This document shows, piece after piece, positions 33,360 to 44,920 of a stretch of DNA of 64,000 bases. Source of the stretch: Pyronema omphalodes (taxonomy: Eukaryota > Ascomycota > Pezizomycetes > Pezizales > Pyronemataceae). The first letter of the stretch is position 1; each line of letters starts with the position of its first letter. The stretch spans positions 124,001-188,000 of the forward strand of contig JAJJXM010000087.1 in the NCBI GenBank assembly GCA_024516155.1, read 5' to 3'. Under the pieces are notes generated by a model. That model saw only the letters and a list, made by a program, of their open reading frames with translations, did not search any database and had not been told where the DNA came from. Position numbers and translations under genes: made by a program.

Positions 33360-34541
33360 GGGGGAAAGTGATGAAGTTTGTTGGTAGAGAATTTGGGAGT
33401 TCAGGGGTTATTAGGGAAGTGCCGGAAGAGTGGAAAGTTGGGAATAAGGAGGAGGGAAAAGTAAATAGACACAAAAGTCGGCGCATGTGTGCTTGTACAA
33501 AAATTTGGGTTCTCTATTTGATATGTGACTTTGATATAGATGTTGTTTTTCTAGTTTCGTTGTATATTACCTTGTTTAGTTGGGGTTGATTGTGTGTTGT
33601 TCTTTGGATGATTGATTGGAAATGCATCAGTTTCGCCACTCTGCTGCGATCCGTACGTCGGATTTTGCGATGTGATAGGGAAAACTTTAGAATTTTATGA
33701 AATTTCTTGTCAGGGGGACTATGAATATCCGATAATCCAGGCTCGTAAGCACAATCTCGCAATATTAATGATTTGGAGGTCAGGCGTATAGGTCTCCCAT
33801 TGTATGCACTCGAGTACATGGAATTAGGGTTAGGTTGAATGACTGTAGGGTTTAGGTTACTTGCCGCTGACACCTTCGTTCCATACCTGGTCACTGAGCT
33901 TTAGAGTAGTGGCGAGGAACACATGGATCGGCATGATTCGCTATGTTGGCATACATCGCCGCATATGTAGGAGTTTTCGATTGCCAAGTTCCTTAGTTTT
34001 TGCCATGTGATAGCCTTGCTCTTGAATCCTCATGAAAGTTGTTGAGAAGGTAAAGATGGATTAAAGATGTTGCCACGGTAACAATAACGTTGTGAATCTC
34101 ATCCGCTGCCCCTTACAGACCAGCCTACCATAGCGCAATTCAACAATTCGCTTTAGATCGAAACGTGAAATAATTCAAGAACTCAGAATCGATTTGTTCG
34201 TATCATACCAGATTTACCAAGTATCCATATTGCACACTCCCAGCTCAGTCAGGCTGCGCACGTTCCGCAGCGTGTCGTTTCTCATCCGTGCCTGGAACCT
34301 ACCCAATGGACAGGGTAAGCCTCATCACGTGCCATTGACGATCGCAAATGGAAGCTGACCTCCAGCGCACGCAAAGATGCCCCGCCTACCCCTCGTAGCA
34401 AGATACCTTCTGAGGGTCAGGAAAGACCGTCGGCGGACTGCGATAGTCACGAATCAGCAGAGCTTACAACCCCAATTGACACTTCGACAATTACTTCGAC
34501 GAGACTGGACGCCAGCAACACGAACAACAGGAGCTCCAACA
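33360..34541. other. Intergenic region upstream of the DDHD gene
   Basis: Contains the 3' UTR of the PPR-like gene and the promoter of the DDHD gene. The DDHD frame stays open back to an ATG at 34377, and a further 5' exon is possible (see that gene). Nothing else is supported. Confidence 0.5.
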
Positions 34542-37500
34542 ATGTCAACCCCAGCTACTACAGCTTCAGCTCCCACAGCTTCGGCTGCCTCAACTTCCTC
34601 CCAGCCAACGCCTTCAAGATCAACAACTCCCCGTCCTAAGAATCCTACTCCCACCCCGCAACCTACAAATGATCATCATCTAAGCTTCCGTCATCGCTTA
34701 AGCCAAAGGGAATACCCTCCTGATTGTCCGCCACTTGCTGTGAGGTGGTATTATGCTGTCGATGTAAGCTCCCCTTGCCTCCAACGCGATCCTCAACCCT
34801 TCTGCTGCAAAGTAGCTATGTAGCTATAGCTAACATAACCACGTCCAGGTCCCGAAGCGAAAGCCTTTCCAGTCCAACAATGCTTCCTCCGCGCCACCCC
34901 CCAAACCAATAAAGCTACCAACTAAATTCGTACCCTTCGGACTCCGCGATTCTCGAGCAATTGAAGCAGCCTTTCAAAAACTGAGCGATGAAGAAGAAGC
35001 AGCAGAAAGTCAGAAATATAAAAGAGCATCGGCAATAGATTTGTACAACGAGGAGGCTACAAAACCTGAAGAAAAGGAGGTTAGGGTACCTGTTAATGAG
35101 GATTATCTTTTCGATGTCGATGTTAAGAAGCGGGAGCTTATGCCGATGTATTGGGAGGGTCCTGTGTATGATGTTCGGAGGGGGACATGGTTTTATCAGG
35201 GTGAGCTCCGAATAGCTTTACAATCCCCAGCGCGTTGACCAGCGTCATCGAGCTGTCAGGATTTGTGGCGTTTCCCCACAGTCCAGTCCCCAAGCCTCGC
35301 GAAGCTTCGCACAGCTGTGTGGCGTCCCAAGCTTCAAGCTTTGACTCGCTTAGCTCCAAGCGAGTTGGTGCGTCTTGAGTAAACACAAGGCTGACATAAT
35401 TTAGAGGGCAGCACAATCCGACCATGCGACGAAAATCTTGCAACCCAAATCGAAGAAGGTTTCCTGAATCTAAAGCCATTTCGGATCGGCCGCGCAGAAC
35501 CAGCAACACCTAAATCTACCACACCAGCTCCTACAGACGCCTCCAAGAAAGATTCCGACACCCCTCGTCCTACTTCTTCAAAAGGAAATACTCCTGCACC
35601 AACTACTCAGCAACAACTCACATGGCGACTCTTCGGTGCTCATATTGGTTCTTTTGTTGTTTTCACAGATGCTAATACCGCTTGGTTGTTCACTGATGAC
35701 CTTTATGGCAAGTTGACAGCTATGACTTGGCATATGATTACGGCTGGAAATCACCCAGGAGGTGTCAAGATTGTGAGAGGATACTCGGAACAAAAAGCAC
35801 CAGAAAAAGCCGCTGCTGTCAGGCCCCAGACGCCGCCTGAGAAATCGGAAAAATTATCAATTAATCCGTTTGATAGCAAATTCAAAAGGAAATCTGCACC
35901 GCCGCCACCAAGAGCACCGGTGGTGGAGGAGGAGTTTGTGCATAGAAAGAGTCGTGATTCTGGAAGGGTGGCTTTGGAGAGGAAGATGAGTACGTATGGG
36001 GATACGGAAACGGAGGCACAGGCGAAGATGATGGAGAGTGAGATAAAGGAGGATTATAATGATGATGATGAAGTGGATGATCCCGCGAGAGAAATTGAAC
36101 ATTTGCTGCTGGTAAGTTTGGGGTTTTGAGCTTTGAGCTTTGAGCTCTTCTTCGGTCATCCAGAAGCACTCGGCTAATACTAGAGGGAAAAGGTTACCCA
36201 CGGAATTGGACAAAAACTCTCCATGAAAATGGAATCCATCAATTTCATCCATGATGTCAACGTCTTCCGAAAATCTCTCAAAGGCGTCTACAGTCTCTCC
36301 CCGGATCTGCAGGTTCTGAATGGAGAAGATACCGACGTCAAACGCAAAAACTGTCGCATCCAATGTCTTCCCGTCTGTTGGCGACACTTGTTGGATTTCC
36401 CCAAACAATCCCTCCGACAATCTCGACAAGGCGAACAAGACTTGGCTGCAGAGGAGGAGGAGGAAGAATACCCCTCTCTGGAAGACATTACTGTCGAAGG
36501 AGTCCCCTACGTTCGCAACTTGATGACCGATCTCGCGCTTGACGTTCTTCTTTACCAGAGCGGCACTTACCGCGAACATATCATCCGGACTGTGTTATCT
36601 GAATCAAATCGTATTTACGCTTTATTCAAAAAACGTAACCCCTCCTTCAAAGGAAAGGTGTCACTAGTCGGTCACTCTTTAGGCTCAGCAATTATGTTCG
36701 ATATCCTCTGTCGCCAACCCGATGAAAATCCTCTCTTTCCCAGAAAACAGAACGAGCTTCCTCCTCTCGATTTCCCCGTGGAAAACTTTTTCTGTCTCGG
36801 CTCTCCCGTTGGTCTCTTCCAAATGCTCAAAGGAAAAAACATTGTTGCTCGTCCCCCCTATACTTCCTCGTCAGCCGATATTCCCATGAGTCCCCTAGAC
36901 GACAGCAATTCCCTTTTCGAAGGTGCCACAGGTCATGGAGCATCATCGACAGCCCCAGCATACTCAGCATCTGGCGCAATGGTTTACCCATTCCCCATCT
37001 CCTCCCCCAAATGCGACCAACTCTTCAACATCTTCCACCCCGCAGATCCCATCGCATATCGGCTCGAGCCTCTGGTTAGTAAAGCTATGGCCACCCTTAA
37101 GCCGCAGCCTTTACCCTATACAAAGCGCGGATTACTGTCTGGACAAATCGTCGGCGGTATCTCAGGTATCGGCCAGAGTGTCACCAGAAGTGTCAGCAGC
37201 ATGTGGTCCTCCTTCTCTTCAGGAATCGCTACAAGTATCTTGAACCGTTCCCTCGGAATCACAGATACACCCAGTTCTGCCACGTCTGCATCCGTATCGA
37301 GAACTAATTCAGGTCTACAAGAAGGACAACATCCCCCTACGCTAGTAGACGCAGAGATAGAAACATTGTATACCGGCTTCCAGAGACGGAGAAAGGATCT
37401 AGGTGATAAATCAGCATCCGCATCCGCATCAACTGAGGAACAAGAAGCAATAGGAAAAGAGGAAAGAAAACTTAAACGAGAAGATGAAAAAGTTCGGGGA

Positions 37501-37841
37501 TTGAATAGAACTGGAAGAATTGATTTCTCGATTCAGGAAGGAACTTTTGATGTTTCGTTGATTACTAGTATTGCTAGTCATTTGAGTTATTGGGGTGATG
37601 ATGTAAGTTTTTTTTTTCCTGCTCGAGAATGGCGGTGACTAGTTTTGGGATATCAGGAAAAAGAAGATGATAATGATGATGATGATGATGATGCTAATTA
37701 TTTCTTTTACAGGATGTAAACCATTTCGTCGTCTCACAGCTGTTGAGTAAATCAAGGGTTATAAAGAAAAATAGAGATACCCAGGGAAAGTTTAATGTAG
37801 GTGAAGGCTGGAGTATTGGGGAGGCTATGAATAGACCTTAG
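34542..37841 (+). CDS. DDHD-domain phospholipase (phosphatidic-acid-preferring PLA1 type)
   Basis: Five exons, 34542-34763, 34849-35200, 35405-36111, 36184-37602 and 37713-37841, give 942 residues with consistent phases. N-terminal motifs PPLAVRWYYAVDVPKRKPF (spanning intron 1) and YQEGSTIRPCDENLATQIEEG (spanning intron 2) are hallmarks of the fungal Ddl1/YOR022C group. The lipase motif GHSLGS places the nucleophile at Ser592. The C-terminal DDHD region includes IASHLSYWGDD and continues VNHFVVSQLL after the last intron. These enzymes cleave acyl chains from phosphatidic acid and related lipids; yeast Ddl1 is linked to mitochondrial cardiolipin and PE turnover. The start is uncertain: the frame is open back to ATG 34377, and that extension (MPRLPLVARYLLRVRKDRRR) could be a mitochondrial presequence. 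Intron 2 is unusually long (204 nt) and intron 4 contains a GAT repeat. Confidence 0.9.
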
Positions 37842-39174
37842 GAGCTGGAAAGGTGTGCAGGTGTATAGGAAGGATGTAGTGGTGGAAGGGAATGGGAAAG
37901 GGAAGCATTTATGGGCGTTTTTATAATGATCGTTTAATAGTACTTAGGATAGCAGAGTGCGGAGGACAAAGCAAGAAACGTGAAGCTTGAAGTGCGTAGC
38001 ACGAAGTGTGAAGCTGAAGCTGAAGCGTGAAGCTTAGGTATCTGTGGTGTCTGCGGTGTCTGTGGGGCTGAGAGGCAGGGGCGGGGGAGCAGCGGGGGTA
38101 ATAAAATAACATAACAACATAACCTAACATCCAAGGAAATTAATAACGAAATAAATCTTTTTATTCTATAATGAAATAATGAAATACTGAATTCTCAGTT
38201 GATGATATGTCAAATCACGTAAAATACTGTAGGAGATTTTATTAGAAGCTGCATGACTTGCGGGTTAAATGTGACCTTTTGGGATAATATGCGTGAGCTT
38301 GGAGTATGCATAAATTTATATCCTGAACTCTGCTGCTGCTGCTGCTGCTACTGTGTGAGTAAGTTTATCTATAGCGCCTGCTTGCGTTATGTATAATGCA
38401 TAGGCTTGGATAGGCTTAGATAGAAAGGGGGGTGCGGGGGTTCTTGTTTTCTTTTTTTCTCTTTTTTAATGGAATCTTGATTATCTAGCGATGCAAGTCA
38501 AACTATTTCGTTACAGTTTTGTGTATGGATATCCTGTAAATAATATATCATGGCGGGCATCCTGTTGATTTATCATTTGGCGGCATTGTTAGTAATCACT
38601 CTGTTTACTCTGTTGGTTTGTTTACTCTGTTTACTCTATTCACACTAGATACATGCAAGTAAACTTCAAACTGTGAAAGAAGCATCCATTGTAACGGAAG
38701 TTTATGCCCTTGAAGGAATTTGGGGCCCAAAATGTTTCTGTGTGGATGAGATGTGAAGGGCTTGTGATGGTTTTTGGGAGGTGGGGACTGAATTGAAATT
38801 TTAGGGAGGATGTGGACCGTGGTATGGTTGGTTGCTTTGGTGATGGATTGTGCATCTCTATGGAATATTTCAAGTCATACATACATACATACCGTATACA
38901 GGCAATTTCGAGTTTTGGGTGATGGTTTAATGGGTATGATGATGGTTGTTTTGTGATGAATGTAATAAACAATACTAACTTATACAATTTTCTCGATTCA
39001 TCTGTATATATCTTTCAATGCAGATTGAAACGCTCACGTCCTTATAAAATAACACAATACCGAGTGCTTTCCAATGACGCACATCACCCTCCTTGGCCGT
39101 TGCCACCCCAACGTAACCGCGGCCGCGCGTTTGATCAACACCGCGTCAATCATCAAGTATACGTACTACATACC
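37842..39174. other. Intergenic region with short repeats
   Basis: No gene seen. A CTG run lies at about 38330-38350, and repeated TTTACTCTG units at about 38598-38640. The right end holds the distal promoter of the GH3 gene. Confidence 0.55.
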
Positions 39175-39183
39175 TATATATAT
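39175..39183 (+). promoter_or_regulatory. TATA box of the GH3 gene
   Basis: TATATATAT lies 98 bases before the GTG that heads the GH3 frame, which places transcription start near 39205 and makes an unseen far-upstream ATG exon less likely. Confidence 0.5.
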
Positions 39184-39232
39184 CTGCAGCAGCATCAACC
39201 ATCATCCCTCGTCCTCGCCATAAAAACATCCC

Positions 39233-39256
39233 ATGCCAAAACCCCTCACCATATAA
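39233..39256 (+). other. In-frame upstream ATG mini-ORF of the GH3 gene
   Basis: ATG at 39233 opens seven codons and stops at TAA 39254-39256, in the same frame as the GH3 coding region. Eight sense codons then separate that stop from the GTG at 39281. It may be a uORF or the remains of a longer N-terminus. Confidence 0.5.
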
Positions 39257-39280
39257 CCAAATTCCAACCCAAACCTCACC

Positions 39281-42249
39281 GTGGCTTCCCCCATCTCCGC
39301 CAGCAACACACTGATAGGCACCCCTGTGCCAACCACCGTCCCATCCCCCGAACCCATCAGCAAACTGTCCTCCCAATACCATTCCCCTGGCATTCACCCG
39401 GACCATGACCCGGTTGTTCCTACTCTGTGGTCTCGGGTCTCCACCGGGAAAAAGAAACGTTACTTCCTAATCCCGGTGTTATTACTAATTATCCTACTAT
39501 CCCTAGCGCTTGGTCTAGGACTTGGACTCGGTCTACGTCGATCTATAAGGTATCATCACGCCGGAAATGGTCAGTATTATACCGGGTATGATAAAGCGCT
39601 TTCTTCATCACCATCTTACTACCCCACTCCGTTTGGGGGAGGTGATAAACGATGGCAGGAAAGTTATAAGAAGGCTGCAGAAATTGTTGGGAGAATGAGT
39701 TTGGCGGAGAAAATCAATATCACCACAGGGACGGGATGGCAAATGGGTCCTTGTGTGGGAAATACTGGGAGTGCGGAGAGTGTGGGGTTCGGGGGATTGT
39801 GTTTACAGGATGGTCCATTGGGGGTTAGGTTTGCAGATTCGGTTACGGTGTTTCCGGCGGGAATCACGGTAGCGGCTACTTGGGATAGGAGGTTGATGTT
39901 TTTGAGGGGAAAGGCACTGGGTGCGGAAATGAAGGGGAAGGGTGTTAACGTGATGCTCGGCCCCGCGATGATGGGGAATCGAATGCCGGCTGGGGGAAGG
40001 AATTGGGAGGGGTTTGGTGCGGATCCGGTACTGTCTGGAATTGCGGTGGCAGAGACGGTGAAGGGGATCCAGGGAGAGGGTGTCATTGCTTGTGCGAAAC
40101 ATTATATCGGTAATGAACAGGAGATTTTCAGACAGGCGGTGGAAGCGAGAGGTCAGAATTGGTTGGTGGATGAGGCTATTAGTGCGAATATCGGTGGAAG
40201 AGCTTTGAGAGAGATTTATGCTTGGCCGTTTATGGATGCGGTTGAGAGTGGCGTGGGATCGGTGATGTGCAGTTATAATCGTGGGTCTTCGATTATGGTA
40301 TCTACAACTGGGCTTATAGAACTAATGAAACTACAGAGATCAATAACTCCTATGCTTGTCAAAATAGCTATCTGCTGAATGGCTTATTGAAAGACGAGGT
40401 AATGGTCTCCTTTATAATTGCCCGTATCACTTACTAACACAAATAGATGAACTTCCAAGGCTTCGTGGTGAGCGACTGGATAGCCCAACGCAGCGGTGTA
40501 GCCAGTGTACTTGCCGGCCTCGACATGACGATGCCCGGTGATGGGCGTGTCTTTGCAGACGGAAACTCCTACTGGGGTTCCGAGCTCACGACCGCAGTTC
40601 TGAATGGTTCCGTCCCTCTCTCACGAGTCGACGACATGGCGCTTCGTATTATCGCCACATGGTATAGCATGGGACAAGACAGTCCTTCATATCCACGGCC
40701 CAACTTTTCATCCTGGTTCCGACTTCCCCAGGGTCCAAAATACTTCGGTTCCGACGAAGCTGGAAAGAAAGCAGGAATCACTATTAATAACTACACCAAT
40801 GTCAGATCAAACCACTCATCCCTGGCTCGTCAAATTGCGGCAGAGAGTATCGTCCTCCTCAAAAATACTAATAACACCCTCCCCTTTGGCAGCGGTACCA
40901 ATGCTAGGAAATCTTTAATGGTCCTTGGAGAAGGTGCTATGGGTAACAAGAACGGGGTAAACTCCTGTATTGACCGTGGCTGTAACGACGGAACTCTAGG
41001 ACAAGGCTGGGGATCTGGATCCGTCGAATACTCCACATTCTACAGTCCTCTTGAGGCGATCCAAGAAAAAGCCCGAGAAGACGGTACATTAGTTTCCTAC
41101 GTGACTTCAGAAGCTGATCATAATCGAATTTACGCCACTATTTCCAGCTATCCTAATTCCACCTGCATTGTGTTTGCATCTGCAGATAGCGGGGAGGGAT
41201 ATCTTTCATCCGAGGGCCATCATGGCGACAGAAACGATCTGAAGCTTTGGCATAACGGAGACCGTTTAATCCAAGGAGTTGCGAGTATCTGTCAAGACAC
41301 CGTAGTGGTGATTCACACCGTCGGACCAGTGGATATGGAATCCTTCATCGACCACCCCAACGTAACCGCCGTTTTACTCGCGCATCTCCCCGGTCAAGAA
41401 GCCGGTTCCTCATTAACCGACATTTTATGGGGTGCAGTAAACCCCAGCGGAAGACTCCCCTATACCATAGCCCGGCAACTCCCAGACTATGGACCCGGCG
41501 GACAAGTAATGTACACGCCGAACCATCCCATCCCGCAACAAGATTTCGACGAAGGACTCTACACCGACTACCGGTATTTCGATAAATTCAAGCTCATCCC
41601 ACGCTTCGACTTTGGCTTCGGATTAAGCTACACCAACTTTGAATTCTCGGACCTCAATATCCAAATCCTGATGAAATCACCACCGGAATTCCTCCCCCAA
41701 AGATCCGATACCATTCAACCCCCGGAATTAAATTCCTCTATCCCAGATCCTAAAGATCTTCTATTCCCCGAAAATTTTGTAAAGATAAATAAATACATCT
41801 ACCCCTATCTCTCCTCTGCAATTCCCTCTACATCCCCATCCCCATCCCCATCCATTATCCCCGCATCCCAGCGTTTACAGCCCAACACAACAGCCCTCTT
41901 CACGCCGCTTCTAACCATCACCACCAAGATCCGGAACACGGGCAAAATCCCAGGTAAAGCCGTAGCACAACTATATATGAGCTACCCCAACATCACCGGG
42001 TTGGACGTGGACTTCCCAATCCAGGTTCTTCGCGGGTTTCAGAAGGTGGAAGTACAGGTGAATCAAACGGTGGAGGTTAGCTTTGAGGTTACGTGGAGAG
42101 ATTTGGCGTTTTATGATGAGAAGATGGAGAGATGGAGATTACCGGTCAAGGAGGGAAAGTTGTGGGGTGGGTATGGGTTTGCTGTTAAGGGTAGCTCTAG
42201 GGGAGGGGGAACGGAGGGGACGATGGTGTGGGAGGAGGTGGGGAGGTAG
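39281..42249 (+). CDS. Membrane-anchored GH3 beta-glucosidase; apparent start codon is GTG
   Basis: Three exons, 39281-40280, 40337-40398 and 40447-42249, give 954 residues counted from GTG. Introns of 56 and 48 nt rebuild SYNQINNSYACQNSYLLNG and KDEMNFQGFVVSDW. Family marks are LQDGPLGVRF, AKHYIGNEQE and the nucleophile Asp364 in GFVVSDW; a C-terminal fibronectin-like domain follows, with a Ser/Pro-rich insert (TSPSPSPS). A Ser/Pro-rich cytosolic tail and a hydrophobic span near 61-85 make it a type II membrane protein facing the cell surface, like other fungal bglM-type enzymes. GH3 enzymes release glucose from cello-oligosaccharides and other beta-glucosides. No ATG heads the frame: CACC-GTG-GCT looks like a perfect Kozak site with ATG changed to GTG. 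The next in-frame ATG is near residue 138, after the membrane span. Confidence 0.85.
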
Positions 42250-42907
42250 GTGATTAGGGAGTTGTAGGGGGGTCAGGGGTTTTGTAAATAAGAGGGATAA
42301 TGAGGAGTGTTGGTATATGTATATGTATATGTATGGTAATGGTAACGGAAGCGGGGTTGAATAGTAGCCGTCGTATAAAAATTAGAGGGAGATGAAATTA
42401 CCGAACTCCGTGGACTGTTATGATCACTGCTGTAGTTTCTAGTGGACAGTCAACGATATCAATAGTCACAAAGATAACCATAAAATGGAATCGTAACATC
42501 AGGCTTCATTATTCGTGAACTATAACGTTACACAGGATGATAAAATTACATGGAAGGATCAGACTATCGATTTTCACCATGTGATGCACATGGGAATCCA
42601 AGCATCAATGTACATAGACATGTGTAGTTGATCATTAATCGCAATTACCAACCCCAGCAAAAGATCCCAACCGCACCACAACTCGAACCCAATCACAATA
42701 ATAGTAATAATAACAATAATAAAAATATTTGGTATCAACATTCATGCTTTATCCATAAACACAAATTACTAATCACGCTCGCACGCTCGCTCGCTGGAAG
42801 CAAATTTTTCCCCCTCATAGTGCATTTCCGTTATCCATATCCATAACCATATCCGCATCATCTTCTCCAATACATCATGATGTTGTTGTTTTTTCGAGGA
42901 GGACGCT
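42250..42907. other. Intergenic region between convergent genes
   Basis: Contains the 3' UTRs of the GH3 and fimbrin genes, with TATATG repeats near 42315-42335 and AATAATAAT near 42700-42725. No gene is seen. Confidence 0.5.
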
Positions 42908-44920
42908 TTACATGTTCTCGCTTGCAGCCATCAAAGATCCCAAGAATGTGACGATAAGTCTGCTACGGACTGCAACGATATCTTCGGGTACCAACCTGTT
43001 GAAACATTAGTACTTTATCCTGTGTCTATGAATCCAGCGAGAATAACATACCAAATAGTAGCACCCATCTTTCTCGCAATAGAAATCGACAGCTTGGCGT
43101 TCAAGTAAGCATCCTCCTCAGTCCTTCCATCGTTAACAAGAGCATAGTCAACGTATCCACTCTTCATTCCATTCAAAACATCAAGCAAGAAAACACCAGT
43201 TCCCAAGCTCTGATCCTTGAAAGATTTAATGGAGGTATTCTTTCCACCCTTCTTAGCCATTTCATTGGCCCACTTAAGCATGTACTGATCAGTAACTTCC
43301 TGCATTCCAACCTTCTTAGCAAGGGAGTCCAAAGTTCTTGAAATATCCCTACGCATCAACTGCCAAGCCAAAGCAAGAGTCAAAGTACGTTGACCATCGG
43401 TAATATCAGCACCCTGAATTCCGACAAGCGAGAATCTATGTTGCTTGCCGATTTCAACAGCGTAGTTGGTATTCTCGACGGCCTTGAAACGCATCATGGG
43501 CTCATCATCTTCAGTCTTGCGACGCTGGTTCACGAAACGCATGTTAACAGAGCCAGGGATAACCTTGTTGAAGGCCTGGAGCAACAAGGTTCCGTCCTGG
43601 AGATCGTGGAAAAAGTCATTGACGGAGGGCTCAACACCGAGAGAGTTAAGCCAGAGAGTAAAGACACGAGCCTCACGCTCTCCTTCAGCGTCGAAGTCTT
43701 CAATCTCAACCTGCTCGTCCTCCGTAAGGGCGTCAAGACCGGGGTGGGTGTTGAAGAGGTTGGCAATGAAGGCAAAGTTAAGACGAGCGGAACCAGCGGA
43801 TCCATCGATGATGGCACGGGGGGTCAAGAACTTGCGGCAACCAATCTTGTCGGCGTTCTGGAGAACCTCCTCGGCACGCTGGAGAAGGTCACCGGTCTGT
43901 AAAGGCTTGCGGGAACAGATATCGGGCTTGAGTTGGTTGAGAAGGACAGTGTAGTTCTCGGAGTCCTTGAGGTCGGCCGCGAAGTTGGTGACGGTTCGGT
44001 GCCACTTGGCAGCCTTAAGGTGGAAGTTGAACCAACGGAGTAAGATCTTTTCGGGGCTCAAACGGAGGAACTGCTCAAGGGTCTCACCATCCTCCAAAAG
44101 ACGGTACAACTCAGGGTGGAGCTTAATGTCAATCTTGGAGAGCAAACCACGACGAATAATCTGCCAGATCAATCCGAGAATCAAGTGATCACTTCCTGCA
44201 ATGATATCACCAGATCCAACGTTGACAACGGAACATCCAATAGCCTTAGCGGAGTTGATGACAATGTTGTTGTTCTCAGTCATCTGGAACTGGTTGAGCT
44301 TCTTCAGCCTGGCGCTGGTGCGGTTGAGAACACGCTCATCAATGGTGTCAGGTACGGAGTCGTTAATAAGCTTTGCGAGTAAAAGACCGTCCTTGCACTC
44401 CTCGAAGATCTGGGCAGTGTCGGTGGGAAGGGGAAGTCTGTCGCCAATGTCGGAGTCTCCATCTAAAACTGCGTTGATGTGTCTCGTAAACTCAGTTCTT
44501 TCGTACTCCTCGACGGTGTGTACCGAAGTTGCTCCAGCTCCGGCGGTGTAGGTGTTAGAGTCGCTTCTTCCGTGACCCTTTACACGCCCAGTAGGCGACT
44601 TGGGGTCGGCAACCTCAAGCTTGGAAAAGAACTACCCCGCGTATTAGCGTAGCCCCTGAGAGCTTCCTACAAGGTTCACATACCTCAACGAACTCCTCAA
44701 ATCCGACAGTTCCACTGCTGTCCAGCCGGACCTCGTTCAACAGCGTCTTGCGTGCCTGGTCAAAGTGTACCCTCTTCCGGTCAACAGCGGCCTGCATTGC
44801 CGTCTGCTTGTCGATGGAGTCATTTCCGTCCGCTAGACGGTTGAAAGCCGACTGTAGCTCGAAGATCTCCTCCTGCTTGAACTGGGGATATCTTCTCGAT
44901 AGAGTGATGATGTTATTCAT
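42908..44920 (-). CDS. sac6: Fimbrin (actin-bundling protein, Sac6)
   Basis: Three exons, 44920-44684, 44631-43052 and 42995-42908, give 634 residues, close to yeast Sac6. The N-terminal 75 residues are an EF-hand region; its loop (RLDSSGTVGFEEF) lacks several calcium ligands. Four calponin-homology domains follow, arranged as two actin-binding units. Typical strings are HINAVLDGDSDIGDRLPLP, ECKDGLLLAKLINDSVP, IWQIIRRGLLSKID and LALAWQLMRRDISRTL. The C-terminus, LGSLMAASENM, is the family ending. Fimbrin cross-links actin filaments in endocytic patches and the subapical collar of hyphae. The introns are 52 and 56 nt. No anomaly is seen. Confidence 0.95.

Noticed and set aside
38330..38350. 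CTG trinucleotide run as a functional expansion repeat
   Set aside because: Only about six units in intergenic DNA; ordinary microsatellite.
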